Positions 6,222 to 14,944 of a DNA stretch of 35,920 nt are shown in pieces. This DNA is from Omnitrophica bacterium RIFCSPHIGHO2_02_FULL_51_18. GTDB taxonomy: Bacteria > Omnitrophota > Gorgyraeia > 2-02-FULL-51-18. The notes under the pieces were generated by a model. That model was not told the origin of the DNA, made no database searches, and saw only the letters and a program-made list of their open reading frames with translations. The DNA is taken from positions 1 through 35,920 of the forward strand of contig MHFI01000010.1 in the NCBI GenBank assembly GCA_001804125.1, in the 5' to 3' direction. The translations under genes and the position numbers were made by a program. Position 1 is the first letter of the stretch, and every line of letters starts with the position of its first letter.

Positions 6222-7625
6222 CTATTTTTTTGGAATTCCCGGTTCGGTCATGCGTACCGGATCCATGATTTTTTGGATCTCGGCTTCGGACAACATTTTT
6301 TTCTCGCGAATCACCTGAATAATTGTTTTGTGGCTTTTAAGCGCTTCCTTGGCGACTTCGGCCGCCTGCGCATAACCGATAAATGTGTTGAGCGCGGTCG
6401 CAAGGCCCATACTGCTTTGGGCGTAATGCCGGCAGCGCTCCGCGTTGGCCGTAATGCCCTGCACGCATTTTTCGCGGAGAATTTTTAGCGTATTCCCGAG
6501 AATCGTGGCCGAAAAATTAAGTTCATAGGCCATCACGGGCATCATGACATTGAGCTCCAACTGCCCCGCCTGCACGGCCATCGCCACCGTCGTATCCGAG
6601 CCCACCACATGAAACGCCGTCATGTTGACCATCTCAAGGATGGACGGGTTCACTTTGCCCGGCATGATTGAGGAGCCGGGCGCCGTCGCCGGCAGGTCAA
6701 TCTCGGCAAACCCCGTCGTGGGCCCCGAAGACAAAAGCCTCAAGTCGTTCACGATTCTTATGAGCTCAAGCGAAAGGTTCCGAAGCGCGGCCGAAACCTC
6801 CGCCATCGGCCTTTGGCTTTGCATGGATTCGCGCATGTCTTCGGCAGGCACCAGCTTCAATCCCGTCAACCGGTTGAGCTCTTTTATGATTTCTTCGCGA
6901 TAACCGGGCGCGGTGTTGAGTCCGGTGCCGGCCGCGCTGCCTCCGATCCCAAGCTCGCACAGTGACTCGGCGGCTCTCTGAACAAAAATGCGCGATTTCT
7001 TGATGGCCTCGCCATAGGCCTTGAATTCCTGTCCCAAGCGTATCGGCACCGCATCCTGCAGGTGCGTGCGGGCGGATTTCAAAACCCCGTCAAACTCCCT
7101 GCCTTTTTTCAGGAACTCCTTTTCAAGCGCTTCCAACGGTTCATACAGGTTTTCTCTTAAAATCAGAAGAAGCGCGATGCGCATCGTGCTGGGAAAGGTG
7201 TCGTTGGTCGACTGGCCCATATTCGCATGATCATTCGGATGGACGGGCTTGTTGTCCCCTTTGCGCCCTCCCAGGATTTCGTTGGCGCGGTTGGAAATTA
7301 CTTCGTTCACATTCATATTGTACGCAGTGCCGGCGCCCATCTGGAACACATCCACCGGAAATTGATCGCGAAGCTTGCCGGATAGAATCTCGTCACACGC
7401 GCTGACCAGCGCATCGGAAAGGTTTTTCGAGAGCACGCCGCTCTTGGCGTTGGCAATCGCAGCCGCTTTTTTGACGGTCACATAGGCATCGATGAAGCGC
7501 GGATGGGCCCTCAGGCCGCTGATCGGGAAATTTTCTATCGCGCGATCCGTCTGAATGCCGTAATAGACCTCGTCGGGAATCTTGCGTTCCCCTAATGAGT
7601 CTTTTTCTATTCGGACATTTGCCAT
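6222..7625 (-). CDS. Aspartate ammonia-lyase / class II fumarase family, aspartase-like
   Basis: A 467-residue member of the aspartase/fumarase superfamily, cytosolic and normally tetrameric. The signature GSSIMPGKVNP is intact, as are GAGTAYNMNVNE (100 region) and QSTNDTFPS (138-146). Several positions favour aspartase (aspartate to fumarate plus ammonia) over fumarase: the RIEKDSLGERKIPDEVYYGI start, QSTND rather than QSSND, GSDTTV, and AGQLELNVMMP. HLQDAVP and NKPVHPNDH are shared or more fumarase-like, so specificity is a judgement. The position beside citrate synthase fits either a TCA role or fumarate supply from aspartate. The ATG at 7625 has only a weak ribosome site and is preceded by a cluster of hairpins. 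Confidence 0.88.
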   Translation of the reverse strand: MANVRIEKDSLGERKIPDEVYYGIQTDRAIENFPISGLRAHPRFIDAYVTVKKAAAIANAKSGVLSKNLSDALVSACDEILSGKLRDQFPVDVFQMGAGTAYNMNVNEVISNRANEILGGRKGDNKPVHPNDHANMGQSTNDTFPSTMRIALLLILRENLYEPLEALEKEFLKKGREFDGVLKSARTHLQDAVPIRLGQEFKAYGEAIKKSRIFVQRAAESLCELGIGGSAAGTGLNTAPGYREEIIKELNRLTGLKLVPAEDMRESMQSQRPMAEVSAALRNLSLELIRIVNDLRLLSSGPTTGFAEIDLPATAPGSSIMPGKVNPSILEMVNMTAFHVVGSDTTVAMAVQAGQLELNVMMPVMAYELNFSATILGNTLKILREKCVQGITANAERCRHYAQSSMGLATALNTFIGYAQAAEVAKEALKSHKTIIQVIREKKMLSEAEIQKIMDPVRMTEPGIPKK

Positions 7626-7631
7626 AATGTT

Positions 7632-7707
7632 ATTCCCGCAAAAGCGGGAATCGTGTTTTGCCGTTGATCCTCACTTTCGTGAGGATGACGCTGCCTTCGG
7701 CAGCGTC
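7632..7707. repeat. Cluster of three perfect hairpins
   Basis: Three palindromes follow one another between the lipoprotein stop and the lyase start: ATTCCCGC-AAAA-GCGGGAAT (7632-7651), ATCCTCAC-TTTC-GTGAGGAT (7667-7686) and GACGCTGCC-TTC-GGCAGCGTC (7687-7707). The last overlaps the lipoprotein stop codon. None has a T-run on the transcribed strand, so they look like REP-type units or mRNA 3'-end stabilisers and not terminators. Confidence 0.75.
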
Positions 7708-7972
7708 ACTTCAAATCGAACTCTTGGGAACTGACCTTCCCGGCGGCGGGCTGCGCTTTTGCGGCCTCAAGATCCGAAAGCGCGCTATCCAGCTTGTTCG
7801 CCAGCGCCTGCTTTTCAGATTCGGCCTGACTCAGCTGGGCTTGCAAAGAAGCCATCCGTGAATTCAAAGAATTTATTTCCGAGTCGTAATTCCTGCCGCT
7901 TCCCGTCGCGCAACCTGCAATGGCCAGCATTCCAAAACCCGCCAAAACCCATAAACTTGTCTTCTTGAACAT
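7706..7972 (-). CDS. Small coiled-coil lipoprotein
   Basis: An 88-residue protein with a lipoprotein signal peptide, MFKKTSLWVLAGFGMLAIAG before Cys21, so acylation and membrane anchoring are expected. The mature chain is short and heptad-like (INSLNSRMASLQAQLSQAES, KQALANKLDSALSDLEAA), resembling the major outer-membrane lipoprotein Lpp in size and style, though not clearly homologous. It may tether or space the envelope. GGGGGTAGG precedes the ATG. It lies 28 bases after the GH57 gene and could be the last gene of a DUF4912-GH57-lipoprotein transcript. Confidence 0.82.
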   Translation of the reverse strand: MFKKTSLWVLAGFGMLAIAGCATGSGRNYDSEINSLNSRMASLQAQLSQAESEKQALANKLDSALSDLEAAKAQPAAGKVSSQEFDLK

Positions 7973-8000
7973 GACCTACCCCCTTTAGCTCTCCCCCTTA

Positions 8001-9590
8001 TCACTGCTTTGACAAATAAACCCGGTAATCAATGTCTGGAAAAATATTATCGGTAGATTCTATGCTTTCCAGGGCGCGCGTGTCCACAGAATTTTCCTTA
8101 AGTTGCGACCAAAGCCGCATGAAACGCTCGAGATGCTCCTTCGTGCGTTTGAGCGCATAGGCGCTGTGCGTGCCAGTCTTCAGAATAAACGCCCAGTCGC
8201 TTGATTGTGCCAATAAAAGCTCGCGCGCCATCTGGTTTAAAGCGCGCGCTTCCAGGCCTCCGGCATGGGGCCTCTGATTGGCCAGATCAATCATACGCTC
8301 GGCCGCCTTGTGCAAATGGCGGTAAATCCAGTCGTTGGCGCCGTTCAGCCACACCTCCGCATAACCGTTGTAGCCCCAGCTTGACATGGACGGGACAATC
8401 TTCTGGTTGCACGGATATTTCTCAAGGTATTCGGCCAGACTAATCGCCTTAAAAACATTTTGGTCATAATGGATTTTCCTGAAGAGAAAATCAAACCACA
8501 TCGGCCCCTCAAACCACCAGTGCCCGAAGAGTTCGGCGTCGTAGGGGGCGACAACCAGAGGCGGGCGGTCCATAAATCCTGAAAGATATTCGACCTGTTT
8601 TTCACGGTTAAACATGAAATTTCCCGCGTGTTCGGCCGCCTTCTCCCTGGCCCAATGCGGAGAATAAGGCTCCTTGTGGTCCGTCTTGCCGGTAATCCGA
8701 TAATACTTGATGCCCGTATTGATGCGGGAACCGTCACCGTTCAGATACGGCCGCACATAATCATAATCCAGGTCAAAACCGATGTCGCGGTAAAATTCGC
8801 GGTAGTTGGCGTCGCCGGGATATCCCTCTTCGGCACTCCAGACGCTTTTCGAGGATTCCGGGTCCCGGCCAAAGGCCGCGACGCCTGATTTGCAGTACAC
8901 GGGCGCATAAATGCCGTACTTGGGTCTGGGGCTTCCAAAAAGGACCCCGTGCGTGTCCATAATAAAAAATAGAATTCCATTTTCTTTAAGAATTTCATCC
9001 ACGCCGGGGGTGTAACCGCATTCGGGAAGCCAAATGCCCTTCGGCGCGCGGCCGAGAATCCTTTTGTGCGTCTCTACCCCCACCCGGATCTGCGCACGCA
9101 CCGCCTCTTTATGAATATCCAGGAGCGGCAGAAAACCGTGCGTCGCGGCACAGGTGATAATTTCAAGTTTTCCCATCTCTTGAAACTCCCGGAACGCCCC
9201 GGCAAGATCATTGTGGTAGCGGTCACAGAAAATTTCACGGGCCTCCAGAAAAAGGCGGTGATACATCTCGGCCAGCGGGGAAAAAGCGCTGTCTGGGCGC
9301 GTGCGCTCCATTTCTTTTTGCGAAAGCTCAATCAGGCGGTCGAGGTGTTTGACGTAACGGGACTGGAGCAGAGGGTCCGTGAGCATCGACAAAAGTGTCG
9401 GCGTCAGAGACAACGTCAGGCGAAAATCAACGCCGTCCCGCACCAGAGAATGGAATACCTTGACGAGCGGAATGTAGGTCTCGGTGACCGCTTCGTAAAA
9501 CCACTCTTCTTCTAAAAAACGCTCATGCTCCGGGTGGCGTACATAAGGCAGGTGTGCGTGCAGGACGATCGACAGGTAACCTTTTTCCAT
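8001..9590 (-). CDS. GH57 family 1,4-alpha-glucan branching enzyme (DUF1957 type)
   Basis: A 529-residue cytosolic enzyme expected to add alpha-1,6 branches to glycogen-like glucan. The GH57 barrel begins with LSIVLHAHLPYVRHPEHERF. The nucleophile is Glu190 in WLPECGY and the acid/base is Asp351 in APYDAELFGHWWFEGP. The loop YRDIGFDLDYDYVRPY and the DUF1957 C-terminal helical region (AYALKRTKEHLERFMRLW) match the branching-enzyme subgroup; amylases of GH57 differ there. The ATG at 9590 is 10 bases after the DUF4912 gene, so both are probably in one operon. No other glycogen gene is visible in the window. Confidence 0.92.
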   Translation of the reverse strand: MEKGYLSIVLHAHLPYVRHPEHERFLEEEWFYEAVTETYIPLVKVFHSLVRDGVDFRLTLSLTPTLLSMLTDPLLQSRYVKHLDRLIELSQKEMERTRPDSAFSPLAEMYHRLFLEAREIFCDRYHNDLAGAFREFQEMGKLEIITCAATHGFLPLLDIHKEAVRAQIRVGVETHKRILGRAPKGIWLPECGYTPGVDEILKENGILFFIMDTHGVLFGSPRPKYGIYAPVYCKSGVAAFGRDPESSKSVWSAEEGYPGDANYREFYRDIGFDLDYDYVRPYLNGDGSRINTGIKYYRITGKTDHKEPYSPHWAREKAAEHAGNFMFNREKQVEYLSGFMDRPPLVVAPYDAELFGHWWFEGPMWFDFLFRKIHYDQNVFKAISLAEYLEKYPCNQKIVPSMSSWGYNGYAEVWLNGANDWIYRHLHKAAERMIDLANQRPHAGGLEARALNQMARELLLAQSSDWAFILKTGTHSAYALKRTKEHLERFMRLWSQLKENSVDTRALESIESTDNIFPDIDYRVYLSKQ

Positions 9591-9600
9591 GTTTTTCGAA

Positions 9601-10341
9601 TCAGGATTTTTTTCTGGGAGCGGGAAAGCTCTGCGAGGAAACCATGCCTTTCAAATAGCGTTCCAGAACCTCGCGCACGTCCAACGAACTCTTCCGGTCT
9701 GACAAACCCGCCATGCGGCCGAAAAGTTTCCAATAAAGATCATCCGGCATCATCCATTCTTCGTCCAGCACATCGGACAAGCCAAAGCGCGGCGTTTTGA
9801 CCGCATTGGATCGCACCAACGCAAAAAAATGCCCATGCGTCGTTCTGATCCCAATCTCCGCAATCCAATCAGTGTCAGGCCTTCCCACGTCGATATACCA
9901 GTTATTCGTAAAAAAATTAAGCTCAATGTCAAAAGAGGAGTTGGGATGGGAGGGGGACGTGCCGGTAATCTCATAAACCCTGAGAACTGTCTTGTCCTTT
10001 TGAAGGCTTTTTTGCAGGATTTCGCGCAACACTTCCTTTTCGCGTTCCGGCGTCACTTCCCAATAAGCAAACACCCACCAGGGATCGCGCACTAAGAGCA
10101 CCAGCTTATTTTCATGGTAAGAGGAAGGAAACTCAAAACCTGCGCTCCGGGAGCCCTGAAATTCCCCATTTTGCTTCGGGAACGCTGTAAAGGAAGATAT
10201 AAAATCTTTTATCTTATGTTTTTTAAATGACTTACGAGATACCTTCGAGCGTATTTTTCGGAGCGTTTTTTTAACGCGGCGGAAAGAGAGTTTGCGCGGT
10301 TTTTCCGCTTTTTTATGCTTTCTTTTGATACGCTTTCGCAT
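9601..10341 (-). CDS. DUF4912 domain protein
   Basis: A 246-residue protein. The first 50 residues are extremely basic (MRKRIKRKHKKAEKPRKLSF and more) and may bind nucleic acid or polyanions. The DUF4912 domain follows at about 70-205, shown by NKLVLLVRDPWWVFAYWEVT, then VLRVYEITG, NNWYIDVG and GHFFALVRSNAVKTPR. The family is found beside GH57 branching enzymes in several bacterial groups and its beta-rich domain resembles carbohydrate-binding folds, so a helper role in glucan metabolism is plausible but unproven. The ATG has GAGGAG six bases upstream and a good promoter further up. Confidence 0.88.
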   Translation of the reverse strand: MRKRIKRKHKKAEKPRKLSFRRVKKTLRKIRSKVSRKSFKKHKIKDFISSFTAFPKQNGEFQGSRSAGFEFPSSYHENKLVLLVRDPWWVFAYWEVTPEREKEVLREILQKSLQKDKTVLRVYEITGTSPSHPNSSFDIELNFFTNNWYIDVGRPDTDWIAEIGIRTTHGHFFALVRSNAVKTPRFGLSDVLDEEWMMPDDLYWKLFGRMAGLSDRKSSLDVREVLERYLKGMVSSQSFPAPRKKS

Positions 10342-10359
10342 GGCAGCTCCTCAAGGTAA

Positions 10360-10388
10360 ATTATAAGCCAATCGCCAGGCGAAGTAAA
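10360..10388 (-). promoter_or_regulatory. Promoter of the DUF4912-GH57 operon
   Basis: A perfect TATAAT lies 17 bases from TTTACT on the minus strand. The predicted transcript start is about a dozen bases before the DUF4912 start codon, leaving room for the GAGGAG ribosome site. Confidence 0.6.
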
Positions 10389-10421
10389 TAGAAAGCGGTG
10401 CAGACTTGGTGCGGATTTTGG

Positions 10422-11810
10422 TTAGGAAATTTTGGTCACGAGCTTAAGGTCTTCAAAGGAACCGCTGACCTTAAGATCCAGTTGCGAAAATAAATTCTGT
10501 ACGGCGCCCAAATCCCTGTCAAGGACCAGGCAATAAAAGCGCTGTGCCTGTTTTGCGGCCGCGGTCAGCTCCTGAGGTGTATCCAGATACCAACAACCGC
10601 GGTCCAGGTAAAAAGTGACCGCGTTGGTTTCGTGGTAGTTGTAGAGGTATATCCATTGACCCTCCGGAACGCCTGTCCTCACGACCGATGCGATCCCTTT
10701 GATATTGCGGCTGTAATCATGGTCAAAAATATGCGAGTACTGGATGTGAAGCACCATGACACCGATAAAAGCCGCTCGCACAAAATTACCGTGATTTTCA
10801 TCGAAGAGCTTCGCGAGCACATAGCCCACGGTCAGAGAAAGGGCGGGATAAATCGGGAGGATGTACCAGGGCAGTTTCGTCTGCACCCCCGTGATCACCG
10901 CAAAGATAAAAAATATCCACACGGCCAGATACAAGGCGCCGCCGATTCTTTCTTTCGCGGCCTTGAATAAAAAAAACGGGCCCGAAAAAATTCCTATCAA
11001 AACCCACGGATGGTATTTATTGACGAGTGTGCGGATATAGAAATAAAAATTTCCCTTATGGCCGTCGAGCGACGTGAGTGTGCGGCGAAAAAGGTGCTTG
11101 ATCACCACCTCATTCACAAACAAGTGGCCGTGATCAATCATCTCGTACAAATTCCACGGCAGCGCGACACCCGCGGCAAGCATCAGCCCGATCCAATACG
11201 AAGATCTCAGCAGAATCTCAAACTCGCCGGAAAAAGCGCAGTAAAGCCACGTGATGGGAAAAATAAGAAACCCCGTAAAACCTTTGGTCATGATCGCCAA
11301 ACCGGCGCTGATCCCTGAAAAAATAAGATACCGGTTACGCTCATAACCCCGCCAGAAAAAATAAAGCGACAGTGACAAAAAGAACACGAGCGGCGCGTCG
11401 AGCATGCCAAACCGCGCATAACGGATAAATTGGGAGGAAGACAGAAGGACAAGCGCGCCTAAAAAACCCACCCAGCGGTTGAAAAGCTTACCGCCGATAA
11501 GGTAGGTCACGAGGACCGCGCCAATGCCGCAGAGCGCCGAGAAAAAACGCGCGGAGAATTCATGAACGCCGAATAACCGGTAGAAAAACGCGGTGGCCCA
11601 GATACCAAGCGGCGGTTTGTCCGCCCACTGGCTTCCGTTTAGCGTCAGATGCAGCCAATCCCCGGACTGGAATATCTCTTTGGCGACCGACGCGTAAAGC
11701 GCCTCATCCCAACTGGCGAGCGAACCGCTCCCGAGCCGGAACAACAAAAAGAAAGCACTTAGCGCAGTTAAAAAAAGGATGTCCTGCAGGAAAAAATGTT
11801 TAGAAGTCAT
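10422..11810 (-). CDS. GT39/ArnT-type membrane glycosyltransferase
   Basis: A 462-residue integral membrane protein of the dolichyl-/undecaprenyl-phosphate-mannose transferase superfamily. These enzymes move a sugar from a lipid-phosphate carrier to protein or lipid A on the outer face of the inner membrane. Seen: a first helix, then the catalytic-type acidic pair in LASWDEALYA (Asp35-Glu36), WADKPPLGIW (about 62-71), ARFGMLDAP, and about ten further hydrophobic segments, with a short soluble C-terminus. Acceptor and donor cannot be inferred. GGAGGGAAG lies upstream of the ATG, inside the 3' arm of a large palindromic element, and PdaD precedes it on the same strand. Confidence 0.88.
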   Translation of the reverse strand: MTSKHFFLQDILFLTALSAFFLLFRLGSGSLASWDEALYASVAKEIFQSGDWLHLTLNGSQWADKPPLGIWATAFFYRLFGVHEFSARFFSALCGIGAVLVTYLIGGKLFNRWVGFLGALVLLSSSQFIRYARFGMLDAPLVFFLSLSLYFFWRGYERNRYLIFSGISAGLAIMTKGFTGFLIFPITWLYCAFSGEFEILLRSSYWIGLMLAAGVALPWNLYEMIDHGHLFVNEVVIKHLFRRTLTSLDGHKGNFYFYIRTLVNKYHPWVLIGIFSGPFFLFKAAKERIGGALYLAVWIFFIFAVITGVQTKLPWYILPIYPALSLTVGYVLAKLFDENHGNFVRAAFIGVMVLHIQYSHIFDHDYSRNIKGIASVVRTGVPEGQWIYLYNYHETNAVTFYLDRGCWYLDTPQELTAAAKQAQRFYCLVLDRDLGAVQNLFSQLDLKVSGSFEDLKLVTKIS

Positions 11811-11958
11811 CCCTTAACTTCCCTCCTGAAACGAGACGGTTTGTGGCGAGCTTAAGCCGAAGCCGGACGAGGAGTCCATATCCTCTGCGATATGGACGAC
11901 GAATACGGCAAAGGCGTAAGCCGCCAGAAACCGTCGCAGTTACGAGGGAAGTTAAGGG
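11811..11958. repeat. 148-base palindromic (MITE-like) element between pdaD and the GT39 gene
   Basis: The element begins CCCTTAACTTCCCTC and ends with its complement GAGGGAAGTTAAGGG. Imperfect pairing continues inward: GACGGTTTGTGGCGAGCTTA on the left matches GACGGTTTCTGGCGGCTTA from the right, and GTCCATATC faces GATATGGAC near the centre. It fills the gap almost exactly: its left end abuts the GT39 start codon and its right end stops 10 bases short of the PdaD stop. The GT39 ribosome site (GGAGGGAAG) is part of the element. A related GTGGCGAG wording appears in the tRNA cluster near 25930. Confidence 0.8.
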
Positions 11959-11968
11959 GTGGCTTCTA

Positions 11969-12580
11969 TTAAAAGAGGAAAACACCGACCGCCACCACTG
12001 TCGTGTAGCCGCCCTTTTCCACAATCGCGGACTGCGTAACGTTCGTGGTTTTCACGATCTTGTCGGAAATGCGGTAGATTTCCTCCTTCTCGTCCCAGCT
12101 CTTATCCTCGTCAATATCGATGCCGAGCGTGGAGGCGAGCATCGCGGCCGCCAGATCCTCGGCGGTGTCTCCCGCCTCTTTTTCAGTCTGGCCGAACGCG
12201 TAGTACTCGCTCAGGTAACCGTAGGTATTGGGGTCTGAAGGAATGGCACATCCGATCGATGCGGCGATCAAGCGGTGCGGTTCGTTCGAAGAAAGACGTG
12301 AAGTCACCGCGAACGTAATCATGCCCGGATGAATGAACTTCATGCCTTCGTTTTTGGAGATCAATTCGCAATTCGGGGGAAATATGCTCGACACATGGAC
12401 AATATTGCATTTCTCAACACCGGCGTCGCGCAACGAAATCTCGAACGAACGCAGCTCATGCTTATGAGAGCCGGTGCCTTTTGCAAAAAACATCTTCTTG
12501 GGAACCAAAAGCGGGGTCGCCTGATTCGTGTGATTTTGCGTCTGCGCGACCGCCGGACTACTGACTTGCGCAATTCCCAT
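11969..12580 (-). CDS. pdaD: Pyruvoyl-dependent arginine decarboxylase
   Basis: Converts arginine to agmatine, the first step of one polyamine route. The 203-residue proenzyme is expected to self-cleave within VSSIFPP, between Ser64 and Ser65, with Ser65 becoming the pyruvoyl group. Family motifs: FFAKGTGSHKHELRSFEISL, RDAGVEKCNIVHVSSIFPPN, and GYLSEYYAFGQTEKEAGDTAE. Compared with the roughly 165-residue archaeal enzymes it has an extra 25-residue polar N-terminus (SSPAVAQTQNHTNQA). The start is secure: GGAGG lies ten bases upstream of the ATG and a strong promoter lies above. No agmatinase or agmatine deiminase is visible in the window. Confidence 0.93.
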   Translation of the reverse strand: MGIAQVSSPAVAQTQNHTNQATPLLVPKKMFFAKGTGSHKHELRSFEISLRDAGVEKCNIVHVSSIFPPNCELISKNEGMKFIHPGMITFAVTSRLSSNEPHRLIAASIGCAIPSDPNTYGYLSEYYAFGQTEKEAGDTAEDLAAAMLASTLGIDIDEDKSWDEKEEIYRISDKIVKTTNVTQSAIVEKGGYTTVVAVGVFLF

Positions 12581-12615
12581 TAATCGGCTTCCTCCAAAAA
12601 AATTATTCTGCGATT

Positions 12616-12644
12616 ACTATACGTTCCCTCATTTTCAAAGTCAA
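12616..12644 (-). promoter_or_regulatory. Strong promoter of pdaD
   Basis: TTGACT and TATAGT are 17 bases apart on the minus strand, close to the sigma-70 ideal. The TGA within the -35 box is also the stop codon of comEC, so the two genes are packed without spare sequence. The leader is about 30 bases and holds the GGAGG ribosome site. Confidence 0.7.
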
Positions 12645-14935
12645 GAACGAACTGGCAAATTTACGTCGAGATGCCTTCCATCCGAAACAATCTCGACGGC
12701 GCCGTCCCGGTCCGTTCTGAAAATTTGGCTGCCGGAAACCTCCGACAAAACATCCAGCGTCATTTGAGAGGGGTGATGAAACGGATTGCGCGCGCCGACG
12801 CTGATTACGCTGACTTTGGGATTCACGCGTTTGACGAAGCGTTCCCCTTCCACTTTAAATTTCGCGCCGTGATGAGGCGCCTTAAGCACCGTCGCGGACA
12901 AATCCGCTTTCTTCTCCAACAACGCGGCCATCGCTTCTTTCCCAATATCGCCGGTCAAAAGAAAACTCGTGCTTCCGTACGTCAGTTTCAAAACAAGCGA
13001 CTCGTTGTTCACATCGCCCCGGCCCAGCCACTCCTCCGCCGGGCCGAGCACCTGAACGGCTACGCCTTTAAATTCACCGAGCGCGCCGCCTTCCCTCAAG
13101 ATCCGGTGTTGCGAACGCTCCTTTTTTATTTTTCCTTTGACTTCATGAAACAGTTCCGTAGGGTACTCTGAACCGGCCTCGCCGAGGCGTTTTATCCGAA
13201 ATTCATCAAAAAGCACCGGCAGGCCGCCGATGTGGTCCTCCTGGGGATGGCTGATAATCATAAAATCGATGCTGCGAACTCCTTTCGATTTTAGAAACGG
13301 CGCGATCACGCGCCGCCCCTTGTCGCCGTCGCCGCCCTTCCCGGCATCGACAAGCATATTCCCGCCCTGCGGAAATTCGAAATAAATCGAATCCCCCTGC
13401 CCGACGTCTAGCACCGTCATGCGGAACGGCCGGTTAAACTGCCGGGACATTTCTTGCAGGCAAAAAACGTTCATAAGAAACAACAGAATCACCGCCGCGC
13501 GCACGGTGCGGTTCTTGATCCTTTTATTCGCCAACAAATAGGAAATGCCGAGAACCAGGCACAGGAAAAACGGCCAACCCAGCTTCCCCACAATGAAATA
13601 AGCGCCCGGGATTTGCTCGATGCCCTTGAGAATCGCGACAAACAGCTTCATTAAACCGCTCATGAGAAACGGGATCCAGCCCAGCGCCGAATGCGTCCAC
13701 GCCGCGCTTAGGAAAAACAAAACGCCCGCCAGAAACAGCAGAAACGAAAGCGGCACCACGGCCAGATTGGATAAAACGGAAAGCGGCGTCACGATGTAAA
13801 AGTTTTGCACCGTGACGGGCAGCGTCACCACCAGGCACACAAAGGACACCCAAAAAATCTCTTTGAGATAAAAAAGAACGCGCTCCTTGAGCGTCTTATG
13901 TTCATGAGGCAAAAGTTCGGCTCTTTTCAGGAACAGCGGCACAAAGCACACGATCCCGAAAACCGCCAAGAATGAAAGCTGGAAACCCACGTCAAAGAGG
14001 GCCTGCGGATTAAAAACTAAAATGACGCAGGCCGCAAGCCCGAGCGAATTAAGAGCGTCTGCTTTCCGGCCCAGGAGCTGGCCCATAAAAAACACCGAGG
14101 CCATGAGGGAGGCCCTCACGACCGGCGCCTGCCAGCCCACGACGGCACAGTAGAGCCAGATCGTGATGAGCGCCATGAGCAGTTTCACGTTTTTTGGAAC
14201 GGGAAACGGATAGAGCAAAAGAAAAAGCGCGGCACACAGGAAACCGATGTTGAATCCGCTCACGGCGAGAATGTGCATCGTACCCGTTTTTATAAAGAGG
14301 TCGGTGAAGTCCTCCTCCAGCTCGCTTCGTTCGCCTAAAAACAGGGCCTTCAGAAACGCCGCCTCATTTTTCTCAAAAGCCCGGGAAAGCCTGTCGGATA
14401 AAAAATGTTTGGCTTCGAGCGCTTTTCCGTAAACAAAATTGGTCTGGCCCCGCCGAAGGAGCTTCGCGTTAAAATGTTTGTCGCCGTAAAAAACGGTTCG
14501 TATGCGTTGGCGGGCCAGATAGACGCTCTGGTCAAAGCCGCCCGGGTTCCTTAGACCGGGCGGGAGCCTCAAATCCCCTCGAATCACAATCTCATCGCCG
14601 TATTTCAAGGGCACAGCCAAGCGCTTCAAATAACACTTCACCCGGCCGCTCACTTTTTTGCCGCCTTTATCTTGTTCGATCCAAGCTTTCTTTGCCTCCA
14701 GCACAAAACCGGTCAGCGGGTCCCCATACCCGGAAATCCGCGTTTCCACCTCGGAGATTATGACGCCTCCCAAAAAAACGGATTTTTCTTTCTCCCGAAC
14801 CTCCCAATAAATATCGTCTTGTGAAATACGGTTAAAGATATCCTGAAATGGCGGCGGGAAAACAGGGCTGGCAAGAATTAAAAAGGAAATGAGGAACGCC
14901 GCGTAAAACAACGGCCGGCGCCTCAGGGCCTGCAT
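12641..14935 (-). CDS. comEC: ComEC/Rec2-type DNA uptake channel
   Basis: A 764-residue inner-membrane protein thought to carry single-stranded DNA into the cytoplasm during transformation. Order: two N-terminal helices with an extracytoplasmic OB-like (DUF4131) part (about 1-170), then the Competence membrane domain with the hallmark TGTMHILAVSGFNIGF (about 220-235) and many helices to about 500, and a C-terminal metallo-beta-lactamase domain. That domain shows VLDVGQGDSIYFEF, VDAGKG, SHPQEDHIGG (the HxxxDH metal motif), LLTGDIG and APHHGAKF, so it looks catalytically competent. The ATG is 9 bases past the leuS stop, suggesting co-transcription. A ComFB-like gene is present elsewhere in the window. 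Confidence 0.93.
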   Translation of the reverse strand: MQALRRRPLFYAAFLISFLILASPVFPPPFQDIFNRISQDDIYWEVREKEKSVFLGGVIISEVETRISGYGDPLTGFVLEAKKAWIEQDKGGKKVSGRVKCYLKRLAVPLKYGDEIVIRGDLRLPPGLRNPGGFDQSVYLARQRIRTVFYGDKHFNAKLLRRGQTNFVYGKALEAKHFLSDRLSRAFEKNEAAFLKALFLGERSELEEDFTDLFIKTGTMHILAVSGFNIGFLCAALFLLLYPFPVPKNVKLLMALITIWLYCAVVGWQAPVVRASLMASVFFMGQLLGRKADALNSLGLAACVILVFNPQALFDVGFQLSFLAVFGIVCFVPLFLKRAELLPHEHKTLKERVLFYLKEIFWVSFVCLVVTLPVTVQNFYIVTPLSVLSNLAVVPLSFLLFLAGVLFFLSAAWTHSALGWIPFLMSGLMKLFVAILKGIEQIPGAYFIVGKLGWPFFLCLVLGISYLLANKRIKNRTVRAAVILLFLMNVFCLQEMSRQFNRPFRMTVLDVGQGDSIYFEFPQGGNMLVDAGKGGDGDKGRRVIAPFLKSKGVRSIDFMIISHPQEDHIGGLPVLFDEFRIKRLGEAGSEYPTELFHEVKGKIKKERSQHRILREGGALGEFKGVAVQVLGPAEEWLGRGDVNNESLVLKLTYGSTSFLLTGDIGKEAMAALLEKKADLSATVLKAPHHGAKFKVEGERFVKRVNPKVSVISVGARNPFHHPSQMTLDVLSEVSGSQIFRTDRDGAVEIVSDGRHLDVNLPVRS

Positions 14936-14944
14936 AGAGCGGAA

